Of a DNA stretch of 64,000 bases, positions 27,206-42,200 are shown one piece after another (position 1 is the first letter of the stretch; every line of letters begins with the position of its first letter). This DNA is from Ophiodon elongatus. Taxonomy: Eukaryota; Chordata; Actinopteri; Perciformes; Hexagrammidae. The stretch spans positions 6,607,501-6,671,500 of the forward strand of contig JACSYO010002159.1 of NCBI GenBank assembly GCA_016806645.1, read 5' to 3'. The notes under the pieces are model-generated. The model was not told the DNA's origin. It saw nothing but the letters and a program-made list of their open reading frames with translations, and did not search any database. Position numbers and translations under genes: made by a program.

Positions 27206-30200
27206 CGTGTGTGTGTGCGTGTGTGTAGGGCACAAGAGAGCTGAGGGTAACCATTTGGGCTGGTCAAGGGAACACTGTCAAGACAAATCACTTGACAAAG
27301 CAACGTCTGATAAAAGTCACACTTAGAAACACACAAACCCAAAAACGCAAAGACACACGCGCGTACATAGAAATGGTCAATGTACAATGAATACTGGACA
27401 GCTCCCTGCTAATAATACAGGCCAGCAAAGTGCAACTGCAAGGGATTTTTCATCTCCCTGTGGAGCAAAGAGTGAAAGCAGCAACGCATTGCTCTTTGTC
27501 TGCTGCAGGAGAACTAAGAGGATTGGGGAGACAGAGAGGAATGGGAGGATAAGCGTGAGGAGAGGGGAGTTGTGCTGCAGCACTGCAGACGCCACTCAAA
27601 ATCCACAAAACACTGTTTGTATCTCCAGGAAAGAGAGACAGAGAGAGGGGCATCTGGCATGCATGAAAGAGTGTTTTTGATACAACATCCATTTTGATGT
27701 GATGCAAAAATGTAGTTTTTTTCCCAAGATTATTTCAACCTTTAGAGCAGGTTTGACATGCTACCAGAAGACATTTAGAGCTTCACCAAAGAAGCTCTAA
27801 TCCCGCTCTGTCTGTGCTCCAATTAGTGTGTTACACTTCAACATTTCCACCTCTTTAACCTCGCCCCAGCCTACACTCCAAACTGAAGCCTACTGTCTCC
27901 TACTGCTCTCGCCTCAGCCCTCAGGCTTTGACCTTCCATCATCAGCTGTCCCCAGCCTCCGCCTTGTCTTTTTTTCTCTCTCCGGCGCTTGAAAATCTGA
28001 TCGCCTGCTCCCAGTGCCGGGAGGAAGTCACACGCAGGGAACGACCATCCAGGCAATTCCAACAAAGGAAGTCACTGATCCTTTGAAAAATGAACACACG
28101 GTCGTAACAGCCTCTGAAATATTTATGTGACGATAGAATATTAATATTGATTACTTGATTCCTTTGCCTGCCTGCTGTTTTGCCTTCTAGAGTAACGAAG
28201 AAAAAAAAAACACACTGGCTGTTTAATATTGCATCATACCCGTTTTCACTTGCATTCAATCATTTCATGGTAACCTGGTAAAAAAAAGAAATAAAACTTG
28301 CAAATGTGAGGGATGAATTAAACATTACCCTCTAGGATGTAGCATTTGACTTTAAGAGTTTAGTCTTTGGAGATGCCTTTGTTCTCTAACTGCAGCACAG
28401 TGAATTAAGGAACCAGAACATACTGTACTTAGACTTTGGTCTAAGTACAGCCAGGATTCCTCCTGGCATGTCTGGTTTCATTGTTAGCTCAGGCTCAGAC
28501 ACCCGTCAAACTAATCACCCTCACACAGTGACATATTGTTCAATCTAAATGGTACTGGCAGGGACACAGGTATCTGTGGTCCAGAATAACCTAAGGTCTG
28601 ACCTCCTTTGCTGCTACGGACTACATATTTCATTTCAACTTATCCATTAAACTTGCAACCAGTGCTGTTCCTTTGTTTTCTTTCACAATCTCTTTTTACT
28701 TTGCCATCTTCCCCATCCCTTTCTAAGCCTTTATCCAAACAAACTCAATCCTTTCTGTCCACTGTGCAACATCCCACAGATGTCGCCCATCCTGTGACAA
28801 GTGTCTCTCAAGTGTGTCTCGACTTTTTGTCCGCCCACTGCCTTGACTTTAACCATGGCTCTTCTGAAGGTCAGCCTTCTGCCGGCAACTTACAGGGGAC
28901 GAGGGCGGTGGCAGGCTGTGACAATAACAAGAGCAGGCACTACTTGCTTTACATACTTAATGGCTTTGCCCTCCATTAGCCCACAGTATTAAGACAGATC
29001 ACCTCTTATGAGTGCCTCAATTCCTTTCTACTTCGTTCCTGTTTTCCTCTTCCTCACCCCAGCCATCCTCCTCACTATTTGTTATGCCTGTTTCACTCCC
29101 CTCCCTCAGCTCCCTTAAGCCAAGTTGACACTACACGACTTTCAAAGTTGTCAGATTGCTGTACTGTTAACACTACACAACTTGCTGTCTTGTAATCGTG
29201 AGTCTTGAAGTCCTTGTGGTTTTCACACTACATGACTAACCGGCGACAAGGGGGTCACACACTACAAGATCTTTCACCAAGAGGAATCCCAGATGTGACT
29301 GTTTTGTCACAGAAACACATGCAAGAAGTGACACTGGAAATTATGTAATACCATGCGTGAGACAGGACTTTTTATTCAAGCAATCGGCCTGAACTTTCCT
29401 TGTAGTCATGATTGTTGATCTTGTTGTCGGCACACGTGTTCACAAAATGTCCACATGCCTTTACTATTTGTTTCTCTAAGTGCAACAACTTTGGTTTATG
29501 TTGCAAAGGCTACACATACAGGGAAGCACCTATTGTTACAGTCAATCCCTCCAACATCTGCTATTTCAACCAGTGTCTCAACCAGTGTCGCTCTCATTAG
29601 CTGTAGCTCCCAGACAGACTCCCCGACTGGTTCAGATATTTAGCATGCTACATATCTAAGAGAGGACTGCATGACGGTGTGGTGGCTAGCACTGTCGCCT
29701 CACAGTAAGAGGTGTCCGGGTTTGATCCTGGGATGGACGGCCCTTTTGTGTAGAGTTTGCATGTTCTCCCTGTGCCAGCGTGGGTTCTCTCTAGAGTCTG
29801 CGGCTTCCTCCCACAGTCCAAAGAGGTTAATTGATGAGTCTAAGTTGCCCGTAGGTGGGAATGTGAGTGTGAATGGTTGTCTGTCTCTATGTATCAGCCC
29901 TGCGATAGTCTGGCGACCTGTCCAGCCTGCCTTCGTCGAAAGTCAGCTGGGATTGAATTCAGCTCCCCCACGACCATAAACATGATAAGCAGTGAAAGAC
30001 AATGGATGGTTCGGGATGCTTTGGCTCGTTTCTTTAAACAGTTCACACATAGTGCTCAGGTGCCAATATGTGAACGCTAACCCAACAATGATTTGCCTCT
30101 GGCCATCTGGCATACCGATCATTACCCCGATGGGCCAACGTGCCTTTTGAGCCAACATAACAGGTTTTCATTTTTTTTGTCTGACCCATGCCAGAGCGTT

Positions 30201-33200
30201 TTGGTTTGTCCAAGTCAACTCCTGCCTCTGAGAAATTTTGTTGGGGAGCTCCAAATTGTCCGCGAGTAGAAAATCTGGGCTAAAGCCGTGTAGTGTGAAC
30301 TGGGCATTATATAACCTTATCTGCCTGTTAAGAGCCACATACAGTGTAGCTGGGGGAGTGTAACACCTCACTCAGAGATTTAAGAGCAACACCATAGACC
30401 GATCAGGAGGAAAGTCTGTTAAGGTCAGTTTAGAAGGCTTAAGGAAAGGAGCTGACAGGGAACAAGCCACCAACAAGCTGTGACTGTTTTGGAAAATACA
30501 ATGCTTAAGATGAAAAAAACTTTATGACATGAAGGAAAGCTGCAAGCTATGAACTATATGAGAGCTGAATGATACATTTTTGTGTTTGTGTTTGTATATG
30601 ATGTGATACAAATCGTGATTTATGGTTGTAGGGCTTGTTTACATGCTGTGCATGTGTACTTGTTTTACATACCCTTGATATGAGCTCTCCAACCATGCCG
30701 GCCCACGTTCCATTGGCTCCAGGAACCCCGTACAGTCCATCTCCCACCAGCTGTATGCGATACTTGAACTTGAGAATATCTGCCAGCTCCTTCAGCATGT
30801 CCACACAGAAGCCTTCGTAACGGTCATTTCCCTCCAGCTCTTGGTGGTTCGGCCGCAGCATCACATATGGATTCTCCTGAAAAACACACATGGTTTGCAT
30901 ATCGTAGACAGAACATCAACAACTGACTGTCTATGAATGATAGTGTGACAAAGCAGGATGGAGCATAGGCGAGATGATGCCATATTGTACAGTCGCAGCA
31001 AACACAATTCATATTGGATTGCACTATTCAGTTTACTTGTCTGAGCGTTCAGCTTGTGAAAATAAAAAAGAAATGTGCTACTGAGTTGTACTATGGGAAA
31101 TGTTACTTTAGGCTTGACCCATGAGGCCTAATGTCAGAATATCTTAAACTCTGTTGCTTCAACTTCTTTCTCAAAATTCCTAAACAACTTTTTGTAAGTG
31201 TACTACTAAATCGCTAAGTACCTCTTTAATGTTTAATGATTGCTTTACAGAACCTAACTAAATATTTTACTGTCAGGAAGAATGATATAAGCATCCATAT
31301 GTCCTTTGGAGGTCATTGTTCACACCAGGTTTACAGCCTTCAATGAAAACTGAGATTTGTGGATTTGAAGCAGAGCCAGACACTAAATATGCCAATCTGT
31401 TATATCCAGCAAAAAGTGGATAAGAAACAAAAGCAGTTTTCTTCTCACCACACATATACTCACACACCCAAACACATACCTATTTACAACCTGTCTTTTA
31501 GAGAACCAACTCTCTGCAGACTGTTTATTTATGTCTTTTTTTTTGTTATTTAGTTGATATTGTGGGGAGATTTAAAGAGCCCAGCAGTGATGTATTTTGG
31601 AGCCCCCCTTATTGCGCCGTTTTTCAAATAATGCAACTGTCAAACTGGTGAGCTTGGGCTCCACTATATCATAAAAAGACACCGTTATGTACCACTTTAC
31701 TGTTGCTCTATCCATGCACTCTTGAATCCAGGAAACTTTGGCTGGATATGACATCAGATAACAGTGATTAACAAGTCTACGCATTTTCTTATGCTGACAC
31801 ACTATTAAAATAAACAAAGCAAAAGGAAACTAAAGTTCTATTTTTTTTAGTGTTGCTGATAGAAGCTTTATTGAGTGTTTTAACAACAAGTTGGTGTGCT
31901 TATGCAAGATATATACTAGCTCACAAATCTATGTTTAACCACGAGCTTGTTCAAGAGAAATACGTACAGCGGGGTGTGTGTAATTCACCACAGTCATGTG
32001 CGAAAGCCAGTCAAAGCCACTGTGACAGCTTTCAGAAGGGTGAAGCATGAGCAGTATTGTGTATTTTCAGAACTGGAATAGAAGTGAAATTGTTTTGTCA
32101 TCTCCACAGCTGGAAATAAGTATTTATGTGGTAGCTGGTTGACTGACAATTGATTTGCCTCACAGCGAAAGCCACAAAAATAGTATCTCCACTGAAATCA
32201 GCAACATTTGAGAACTTGGTGCACATCAGGTGGCACAACTGTTACTGTGACTTGCCCTGTTGTCATAGCAACCACTTTGTTCCACCCGTGGCTGCTTACA
32301 GAGGTCGGGGGTGGGGAGTTCAGATTGCTTTGACAAAGGATTGTGTGGCTTTGCCTCTTTCATGCTGCATCACTGGACAGTAGAAACCACAGCCTCCTGT
32401 TCTACTGTGATAAGACTGAGAATAAAATGACTATTGGTCAACTATGTCTACGTATCTCTGCACCTAGAATCTACATATGGATTCAATTTATCTAACAAGG
32501 CTCATTGTTCGATTAAACAAAGAGTATAGCAACAATAACCCGTGACATGTTCCCTAAGAACAATAAACAGGGGCACTGTAGTTTACTTTGAGTTCATTGC
32601 GTTTAAAGTGCTGTAAATACTCACCAATTCCCAAACCTGCCTCCTAGAAATAACATTTATAAGATATTAATTTGTTTTTACATTTTGCTTGTAAAAGTAA
32701 TTGTTGCCTGGGTTATGTTCACAAGCAACATTGTTTGAGTGAAGGAAGTTCTACATTTTTGTACCCCACACGAGTTATAGGGTGGCAGTCAGGTGGGATG
32801 ATGATTGAACAAAGTGCAAGACTGTGACACTGGAGAAACAACAGTGCTTTGGTTAATGTCAGGAAGAAACTGTGGTTTTGGTTAAATGTTATTGCAGTAA
32901 ACACAGCTGGTCTTGTGCTTCACGCCACTATTCACTGCACTTCAATAGATATAACAAATACCATATTCGTTCCCTAATATTAATTCACACAGTTTTATTA
33001 TCCTGTAGTTGCGTTTTGATAGTTTTCTTACTTGCCAGATATGTCTAGTAACAAACCATATGTATATAAATGTAATCCAGTCAGCATTATGTTTCCTTCA
33101 AAATGTATTTGCTTTTTTGAAGATGAACATTTTCAGTAGGAATGCCTGGGCTTAGCCGAAGAGGTCAGAAAATACTGAAAGACGACCTAAAGCATTGTTG

Positions 33201-36200
33201 GTTTTAGTCTGTTCATGGTATTCATTGACAATAACAAACTGCATCATATAATTAGCCTTAAAGCCTTTTTGTCCTCTAAGAAGTAGAAGAGTAAACAAAA
33301 CGCTTATCAAGTTTTCAGCCAGTTAGGGACTGGATGTACAAATCTATAAAAGTACATCTGTTTGTCTGTTCATTGACTCCTTAAAACAGCCACACACCTC
33401 ACTGGCTTTACATGATGTCTATGCATCATGTTTCAGCATACATATGCACAATATAAATGCAAATTTCATAGCTCACAGACTGCAGAAGCTTTTCAAGCAG
33501 AGTCTTGCAGTCAAGCCAGACCGAGTCAGACAATTTCACTCCTTCCAATTTCTGCAACAATGTTGCAGAGGTTGGCTTTTTATCGATGTTTTGTACATAA
33601 CGCGAGCCGGACAGAGGGACAGGGAAGGAATGAAGAAACACACAAACCCGCTACAGCTCTTCACACTAACTAAACAGAGAACCAGTAGGGTGCCTGGATG
33701 AATGTATGTTTGTGTCCTACTGCAAAAATTAATTCAGCAAAAAACTTTTCACTTTCCAGCTTCTTGTTGATATATGTGTGAATGGTAAACGGATTTTATA
33801 TGTATAATAAATGTCTGCCGTCATAAGGAAGCTCTAGCTCTTGGACTAAGGCTAGAAACTACTGCCTTTGTATATTGATATCTTCCCTCCATCCCTCTGT
33901 GTTGACTTGGTTAAGTACAGACTAATAAAATCGGACCTGGCACACATTCATCAATCACACCAGTAAAAACCCAACAGCAATCAATACCACAGGGACTCTT
34001 CTGTTGCTTTCTTTGTCACTTTTCCTCGGTTTCAATTTGTCTTTCTTTCGTTGAGCTCATGTTGCCCTATAGACCATTTCACAGTTGTAAACATAAACAT
34101 TCCAAATTTGGACCCAAGCTGTTTTCTAGCATAGCAATTATTCTGTAAAAAAAAAAGAATGACCGGTCAAATTTGCCTTAGATCTGTGGCAGGTTGCAGC
34201 CATGGAAACACAACTGCTATTAAAAGCTGACATATTTCCTGCAGTTCATACTCATCTGAAAACTTCCACCAAACATTGAAATAAAAATGACTAGGAACCA
34301 CTTCCACTGTGAAGTTGAGAACAAAGTCATATAAAAATAACTATATAAAGGTAGGAAAAGTCTATACAGGGGTATGAAAGTGCTGTGTTCCATGAAGGCA
34401 AAATCACAAGGAAATCCCATCTACCTTATTTTGCACACCACAGCAAAACAGCAATAAAGCTATGAGTTTGAAGCTTTAAAGAAATGCAGACTTTTAAAGC
34501 AGTTCTTATTCCCAGGCCATGAGGAGTCTGGTTGTGGACTGATAACTTCGGAGGAAGAAGCACACTCGTTTGCATATGCTCAAGCAAGTACTTGTACGCA
34601 CACACATACAGACACAGAGCGCCAGGTGCACCGGTGGGTGTTGTTCACATTCAACTTCAGACACCAAAGTGGAGTTTCCCCTTTTAAAACCTCAGGGTGT
34701 TCAAGATGTCTTCGCACAACCCTCCTCGCTTTCCTCTTCTGTTTTCTTATCCTTAAAAACTTGCTCTCCGGAGCCCAGCTAACTGGCAGCTGAGATATAA
34801 TTCTCTCACAGGGTTTGGTAGTTCTGCTTGAAGAAGAGCCACAGAAACTCCGACAATATTCGGAAAAATACTAGGTCATTAGAAAAAAGGGTCAGGTCAT
34901 TTAAAACATTTTATGAAGCAATTTCAATACAAATAAGGTGAAAACAGACTTCAAGAAATGGGGACAAATCTTGTGTCTCTGGGTGCAGATTCAGGTGCAC
35001 ATGCACATGGTGCTGCTGAGCCCGTGTGCCTGCAAATCTGCCTCTGCGTCGGCTTTGTGTGCACTGTTGAATCCTTCCCAATGTGTATGTGAGTGGAAAT
35101 GACATCACTCGGTAACACAAGGGTAGTGTGCAGGAAAACTGAGGGAATGACCACAATAATTGTAGTTGACGAAGGCAGAAAGTGGCTCTTACCGAAGGCA
35201 CTTAAAGCAGGTTTCAGGTATTAAAAAGGAAAAGGAGTCTTGAGTTCGGATTTAAATATGGAGACGGTATGATTCCCTAACAATGGCAGAAAGCTGGCAC
35301 CAAATAGTCCTCCACGTAAAGCTCTGCTGCATGTGATTTTTTTCAGAAATGAGGAATAACAAAGAGTGCCAAATTCTGTGAGCACTGAGCATGAGTGGTA
35401 TTTAGAAGCGTAATTAAATGAGGGACATACCGTGTTAAGACCCAAGGCAGTTTAATGATCTGCTGGTGGTGTAATAACCACATGTATTTGCATGAAGCCA
35501 GTGAAAAAAGTGTGTTCACCTATGTGACTTGGGCTGTGTGTGTGTGTTTGTGTGTGTGTGTGTATGGACTTGGTGGCTTTATGCTCAGATGAGATAAGTA
35601 TTGTATAGTGTATGTGTGTTTGTGTGCATAGAGGGAGGGGGCTCTATGTTTTATCAATGTGAATGTGCATTTTTTTTCAGCTTTTGCAAGAAGGGTACAC
35701 ACCCTGTTTGATTTGCATCGGCTGCTTGGACGCCATTATACTTGCTTGCAAGTTGAGATAATCTTATTGATGCTTCTTGACTCCAGTTAACCTTGCAATA
35801 ATAAATTGTATGAGAGGTCTCATCATCATCATCATCATCATCCAAGATCCACTAGCTTCATTTGAAAATATGACCTTGTTTATATACATACCCATTTGTC
35901 TTGGGTGATACGATCACAAAGGAACAGTTCTAAGTATTTCAGTTCACATCTGTCATTATAATGCATCTCCACATGCGTCTTGAGTGACCACTTGTGATTG
36001 GATCACACTTTCTCGCTCTATATGCAGATAAACACTTAGATCACTTCCATTTGCAAAGACCAAATGCGTTGTTGTTTTTAACCAGCTGAAGGCAGTCTGC
36101 TGGAATTTAAAATAAGAAGTCAAAATCAATACAGACTGGGTCTATTCCTTACTGTGTTCTGGGCAAACCAAACCGCCCAAGCTGTTTGGCACACTGTTAA

Positions 36201-39200
36201 TATATCTCCATGGGCTTTGGAAATTTGTTGGTTGTTATCGCACTTTAATATTACACCATTGGCACGTGGATGGGTACGTACTTCGGCTTACTTGTACACA
36301 CTGGTAAATTAATGTGTCCATATGCAGACTAAATGAGGCCTGAGAATTCACACTTGTACTAAGAGCTGTGCACTTGCGATTGGATCACCCAAGATGCATG
36401 CCGATGCCAGGAGTGAACAGGGCTGATGATTTGTAGCTCTTAAAATCCAGGAGTTACATGATAACAATGCAAATCACCTGAAATCAGAATTGACTAAAAC
36501 TATAGCAATGAAAACACATCACTCTTTTTACTCCTTGACAAGCTACTGTATATCAGAATAGAGAAAACACAAGGCTTTTTCTAATACATTGGTGTGGCTA
36601 CTGAGGGTACAAAGACATTGGGTCTCCCTCATGCAAGAACCGCTTATACAAACAGATTTGTTCTTTAGGAGAACTTTCTACATTCACCAATTTTCTCGTA
36701 TTTTTTAATTTTCTCTTAAGTATAAACACAGTTCATGAGTGGTCCAGGCCTGTCATAGGAGTCATGTGCAGTTAGTTTGCTGTTATCCAAACCTAATTTT
36801 TTAATTAATGTATTGTATATTTCATTACTTTGAAGCAATTTTGAGTTTGAAAACCCTACATAAATTACATTTTATAATTATGTTGACATTATACTTTTTA
36901 ATTCTGCAATTTGATTTAATTGATATAATTCTGAAAGTATTCATATAGCCGAACGATATCTTCATTCATTTAAATTGGCTATTGATATAATAAAATATGA
37001 ACATCTTCAATTATTTGAGCCCCCCTGTTGCAGTCATCGATGGCCTTGCTGTGGCAAGACGTTTTGCATATCGAACCATTTCACCTTTATTTCAGTGACA
37101 GTACAACCCTCAGATGACATGGCATTTAAAGGACTCGTTATTTTTCGCCCATTCCTAGGCTTTAACAGGTCCCTTAATTCTGCTGCTGATGCTGTGAAAA
37201 TGATAGAATATCCATCATATTTAAAAGCTTTAATGGCCTTTATGGATCTCTGAAAGCAGGACTTCCATATAGGACACATAGGGCAGGACGCATAACCTTA
37301 TATGGTATTATTGGGACGTTTCTTATGTTAATTTCCAAGTCACATGACTGCATTGCACATTTAAGCAAAGATGGTATTCATCATGTTTACGCTGGTCTTT
37401 CACACAGTTATCTAAATTAAGGAGCGTTTTCTGAACCTGACGTGGCACACTTGTACGAGCCCACCTAACGAAAAAGAGTGAGAGAAAGTAACGAAAAGAA
37501 TACCAAAATGTTCCTGTACGAGGTAACACACTCAATCAATGCTTACAAAAACGCATGGTTTTTGGCCTTGCAGTAAAATGATAATCAATTCTGTGACAGC
37601 CCCCCCCCCCCCCCCCCCAGAGTTGTTAATGAAATTGAAGTGGGAAGATGACGGCCCTGTGTAGGTGTAATGAAACTGCCCTGTGAAGGCCAGGTGAACA
37701 TGTTAAGTGTGCACATAAACACACAAATAGACACATTGAACACACACACACACACACACACTTTGAAGAGAGCCTCAAGAAATGCGAGTGCAATTACACA
37801 CAAACACACACACAGTCTCCCAGGCCAGTGCTACAGGTAAGGAATTCTTATGGAGGCTTTCAGCTGTGGCTCGTCTGCCGCCAACAAGCGAGATAACAGC
37901 GACATGGCAATCACACCATGATGAATGAGCTGTGATAGGCGCTGAAAATTGCTCCTTGGTGGCTTCCGAAGTTTGGTACTGGGACTCTATATCTCCAAAG
38001 TGAAATCAAAGCTCCGTGCTTGGCCAATTCTTTCTTTCACACCCTCTTCCTGTTGGGAAAATATTGTCTCATTTGTACTCCCCCTCAACCCAAACACACA
38101 CACAAATCTCCATCCTCCCCCCGCAACCTTTTCATCCAGTGTGAAATGAACCGTTCCATCTGAATCCCAATAAGTCTCAATGAGACCAGTGAGTTGTTCA
38201 GTGGCGAAATATGGCAGTATGTCCTCATTCCCACGGCTCCTCAGCTGATAAGCCAGACACTCAGAATAACACATTGGGCCAATTGCCTCTGCTTACAAGC
38301 TACTTTGCATCTTATCGTCGGATTCATCAGCGAGGAGGAGGAGCTGGACGAGTGACAGGTTTGTGTGTGCGACTGTCTGGTTGTTTGTGTGTATCCAGGG
38401 AAGAAGAGAGGCATGAAACACATGCAGCTGACTGAAAAGCTGAATGGATTTATGTAGTTCCAACATGAATCCATTTATCACCTTTGATGTGATATCAAAG
38501 CTACTGTAAAAAAGAAAAGTTGAGCTTATGAACAGCATTATATTATTCTCATTAGTTTTGGAAATTCCTGACACATCTGCTTTACTAATTAAAACAGGTA
38601 GCTAATTAATTGATGAGCAATTAATCACTGTTAATAATTAGATCAGTCAAGAATATATTAGTCTCTCATAGCTAGACCTATCTCCACAGTGCTGACAGCG
38701 CTAAAGGAAGGTCTGGCTACACACATTATAATTCTGACATAGGGGGAAAACGATCTGTCTTGTTTGTATTTCTTTAAACCAATCACAACTGTCTTGAGCG
38801 GAGCTAAGCACAGGATGCAGCAACGGTGCCCTTGTATTTAAATGTTGGAGGTCAAGTTCACCACTCCTCCTTTTTCATATTATCTATTGCAAAACACTTT
38901 TATCCAGAAGGCGTTACAGTCAACCATGTTGATATGCTAATAAATAAATTCAGAGCTGCTACAGCTTTAAGACGAGGTAGGTTAAAACGTCGTACAAACT
39001 AGTTTTAATTGAGGCATATTGAAGCTCTAAAGCCCTTTTCATTAATACAAGAATGATGTGTTTTAGGTGCCCTGGTTGTTTAGTGTCATCTAATTTATCC
39101 TCCAATAAATCCTATAAATTATTATTACGCTTACTCGTTTGAATTGTTAAATAGCGACAGACAGAGCAGCAATTTTGAGTGACAGTATTGTTTCCTTTTT

Positions 39201-42200
39201 ATGTAATTCACTCATGTTTATTGTGTTTAATTGCCAATTCTCTGTCAGCCTTCATTGAGGAAAAGCATGCATTTTGTATTTCACAAGCTTTTAAGGATTC
39301 ATAGATTACTGATCATGAACACGGCAGGTGATTCATCAAATTTGTTAAAAACGTCATTCCTCGGAATAGGTAGCAGAGTGAGGGTAGTGAGCATTGGCCC
39401 CCACAGGATCTATATTTACAACAGAGGCTGAGAATGTCTGACAAGTGGAATTATTAGCTCCGGCTGATGCATTGTGATGTAGCCACATCTGAAGTACTCA
39501 GGGCAAAACAATCGTGCAGCAGCACTTCCTCTCATCCCATGAGGACTAAGTTTGGATCTGAAAATACAAAATGGGTTTTTGATATGGAAATTGTCCGTCA
39601 ACCACAGAATGTCAGCCACATGTAGATCAGCCTAGGTGTTGAGCTAATAAAATGACACAGGCTTCTGCTGATGTGCGCGTACAGTATCAGCATGCAAGCA
39701 GTAGCACTTACTAGTATTGTTGTGACGGTTAGAGTAGTGTTGAAGAGGGTGTCTGTCACATTGATTGATGGCAGCTTTCTCTCCATGGACAGTCCATCTT
39801 CAGAGTGCCACAGGCCAATCTGCAAGAGAGCGCACACCCACACACACAAAGACACATGCACGCACACGCACAAACACACGAACAGGTCAGTCACTAAGTC
39901 CATCAGCTGTAAAAGGCCAAAAGAAACAATCTGTACTTAATTGCCGCCCTATTCTCTAAAGGACAATCAGTATGACCTTCACAGTGTAAGACAGAGAGAA
40001 AGCAGTGGACAGATCACTATGTTGAAAGACAAGGTGTTTAGCGAGAGTAAGCAAGGCTGCAGGAGGAAACAGAGACATGTGTGTGGCTCCTTGAGGAGCA
40101 AACACAGGGCACGTGTTCAATCAGAGGCAACAGAATGCATTCATTAAACCAATTACCGGCAAATCCTGTGGCTCAGAGCCACATTCTCATTTTCATTACA
40201 GCTCGAGTGGGGATTCACACCTCCACCTCACATGGTGTCTTTCCTCCCATCCCCGTTCAGTCTGTCTCTGCCATCTCCTGTTTCATTAATCTATTTGCTC
40301 GGCCCAAGTTTGTCAATCGTCAACACCAAGACGACAGTCTCAGCAGACATGAACATCTACTTTGCTTCCTGCTACTTTCAGGAGTGCATTAGTCTTTCTT
40401 GCCTCCATCTTACCTTAATGGCATTGACAAAAAAAAAAAAAAAAAAAAAACCGTGACGATTTGTATGCTCTCATCTTGATGGATTTACACGGCTCCTCTA
40501 ATGGTTGGGAAAACTGCAACCCTAGAGCTTATTAAAATCAGTACAAGTACTGGATAAAGGAAAAAATGAAAAGTTGTTGAGTAAAACGAGGAGTGACGAC
40601 CAATTCAACTTTGCTCTTGTGCTGTATGAGATCTGTATTATTCACATTCAAAATTGCGATGCATTGTTGTTGATGATTACAAGGTCAGAGTTATGTGACA
40701 GCAGAACAATTTCGCTTTACTTATCATAGTGGCTTCACAAGCTATCATTTAATTTCTGCAGAAAAATGCAATTTCAATATCAATAACAAACAGAGCATTT
40801 ACTTTATATGTTGCACTGAAGATAACCTCGAGGTAAATCAAGATCAAGATAATATTTAAAATTAGTCTCTTTATTAGTTTGTGTAACTTATCTCCTGTTT
40901 AGATTTAATATATGAGAGGTATTTTAAGAACTTGAGCTCATCCTGTTAACTGTGTTCCTGGTAGTGTGTCTTTGTGGTATAGAAAAGAGTTAGAAAAAAA
41001 GCAGCAATTTCAACATTTCATTAAATATGCCAAACTATAACAACCTGTTAGGCTCACTTCGAAACAAAATGATGACAATTTAAAAAACTCTGTTTTTGGT
41101 CATTTACATTCAAACTGTGTAATCTACCTCATTATGTAAACATTACCACCCCAGTCTTGAAGACTGTAGAAGCAATATCCCTTATCATAACAATCAACCT
41201 CCCTCCATTATGAATATTATATAGGAGGAATAAATGAGAGAATATAACATCTAATCTATCCTTGATACATTGTTGGTCACTGGAATGAGTTCTCTGATTA
41301 CATGCTACAAAACCTTTAGGAATATTCATGTTTTTTAGAGACCAGAGAGGATGAACTGTTAGCAGATCAGCAATTGAAGTTTGATATGTAAAAGAAAAAA
41401 ATCAGTAAACAAAGCTCCCCGATCTTGGTCATAGTTTGTTTCAAGACTAAATAGCCAAAAATTCTCAAGAGGTTGCAACTCATTCATGTTGATTAGAGCC
41501 TGCATTTGAAAGCCATTTAACCACTCTCCTAACACTGACGATGCATTCTGATGTGTGATATAAAAACCAAAAGGAAGAGAGAGCTCCCGGAATCAAAGAT
41601 TTCCTTTGAGAGTATGATCAAAAAGATCTTGCCTCCCATTTCCTCTGGTGTACTTGTTGGGAGAAACAGCACCTTGCTCACACAAATAGATATCTGTTTA
41701 TCTACCCAACCCCCCCTGCACAACAAGCATCACACTCGGCTGATGACGTCCTCAAGGAACAGAGACGGAGAACATGCGAACATACTGTTCCACGACCAAA
41801 AAGGGACCTGAATTATTATGTTCAACAATCAAAGTACACAATTAGTTGTCAGAGTGGTTTGTGGCTTGGTCGGGCTCAGCCCACGTCACCAGAGGGCTGA
41901 GCATGGGGATGACAGAGAGGGTAATGGGATGGGGTGGCATTGTGACTCTTGCTTAGGAACAGGAGGTGGAGAGAGAAGGGGGAGGGAGATGAGGGAGATG
42001 AGGGAGCTGTGAGCAGGAAGGGGAGAAAAAGCAGATGCCGGCGGGGAAGGAACTGGCCGTTTCGTGCCCCTGCCGTCAATTCTATTTGAGCTGGGATTGG
42101 GAGAAAATAGAGCTGCACTGTCTGTGAGTCACTTCGACTAACAGTAAGGAAAAGGTATACATCAGCTAATGTAAGCAAGAAAGAAATTTATTGAAAAGAC

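Larger units (their letters stand above)
30877..39711 (-). other. grik4 intron between the linker exon and the first S1 exon (8.8 kb)
   Basis: No coding exon was recognised. It contains a terminal-inverted-repeat element at 35888-36407, a (TCA)n run at 35818-35841, a C19 run at 37600-37618, a CA tract near 37740-37762 and a probable repeat at 38660-38850. The rest is AT-rich intronic DNA. Confidence 0.6.
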
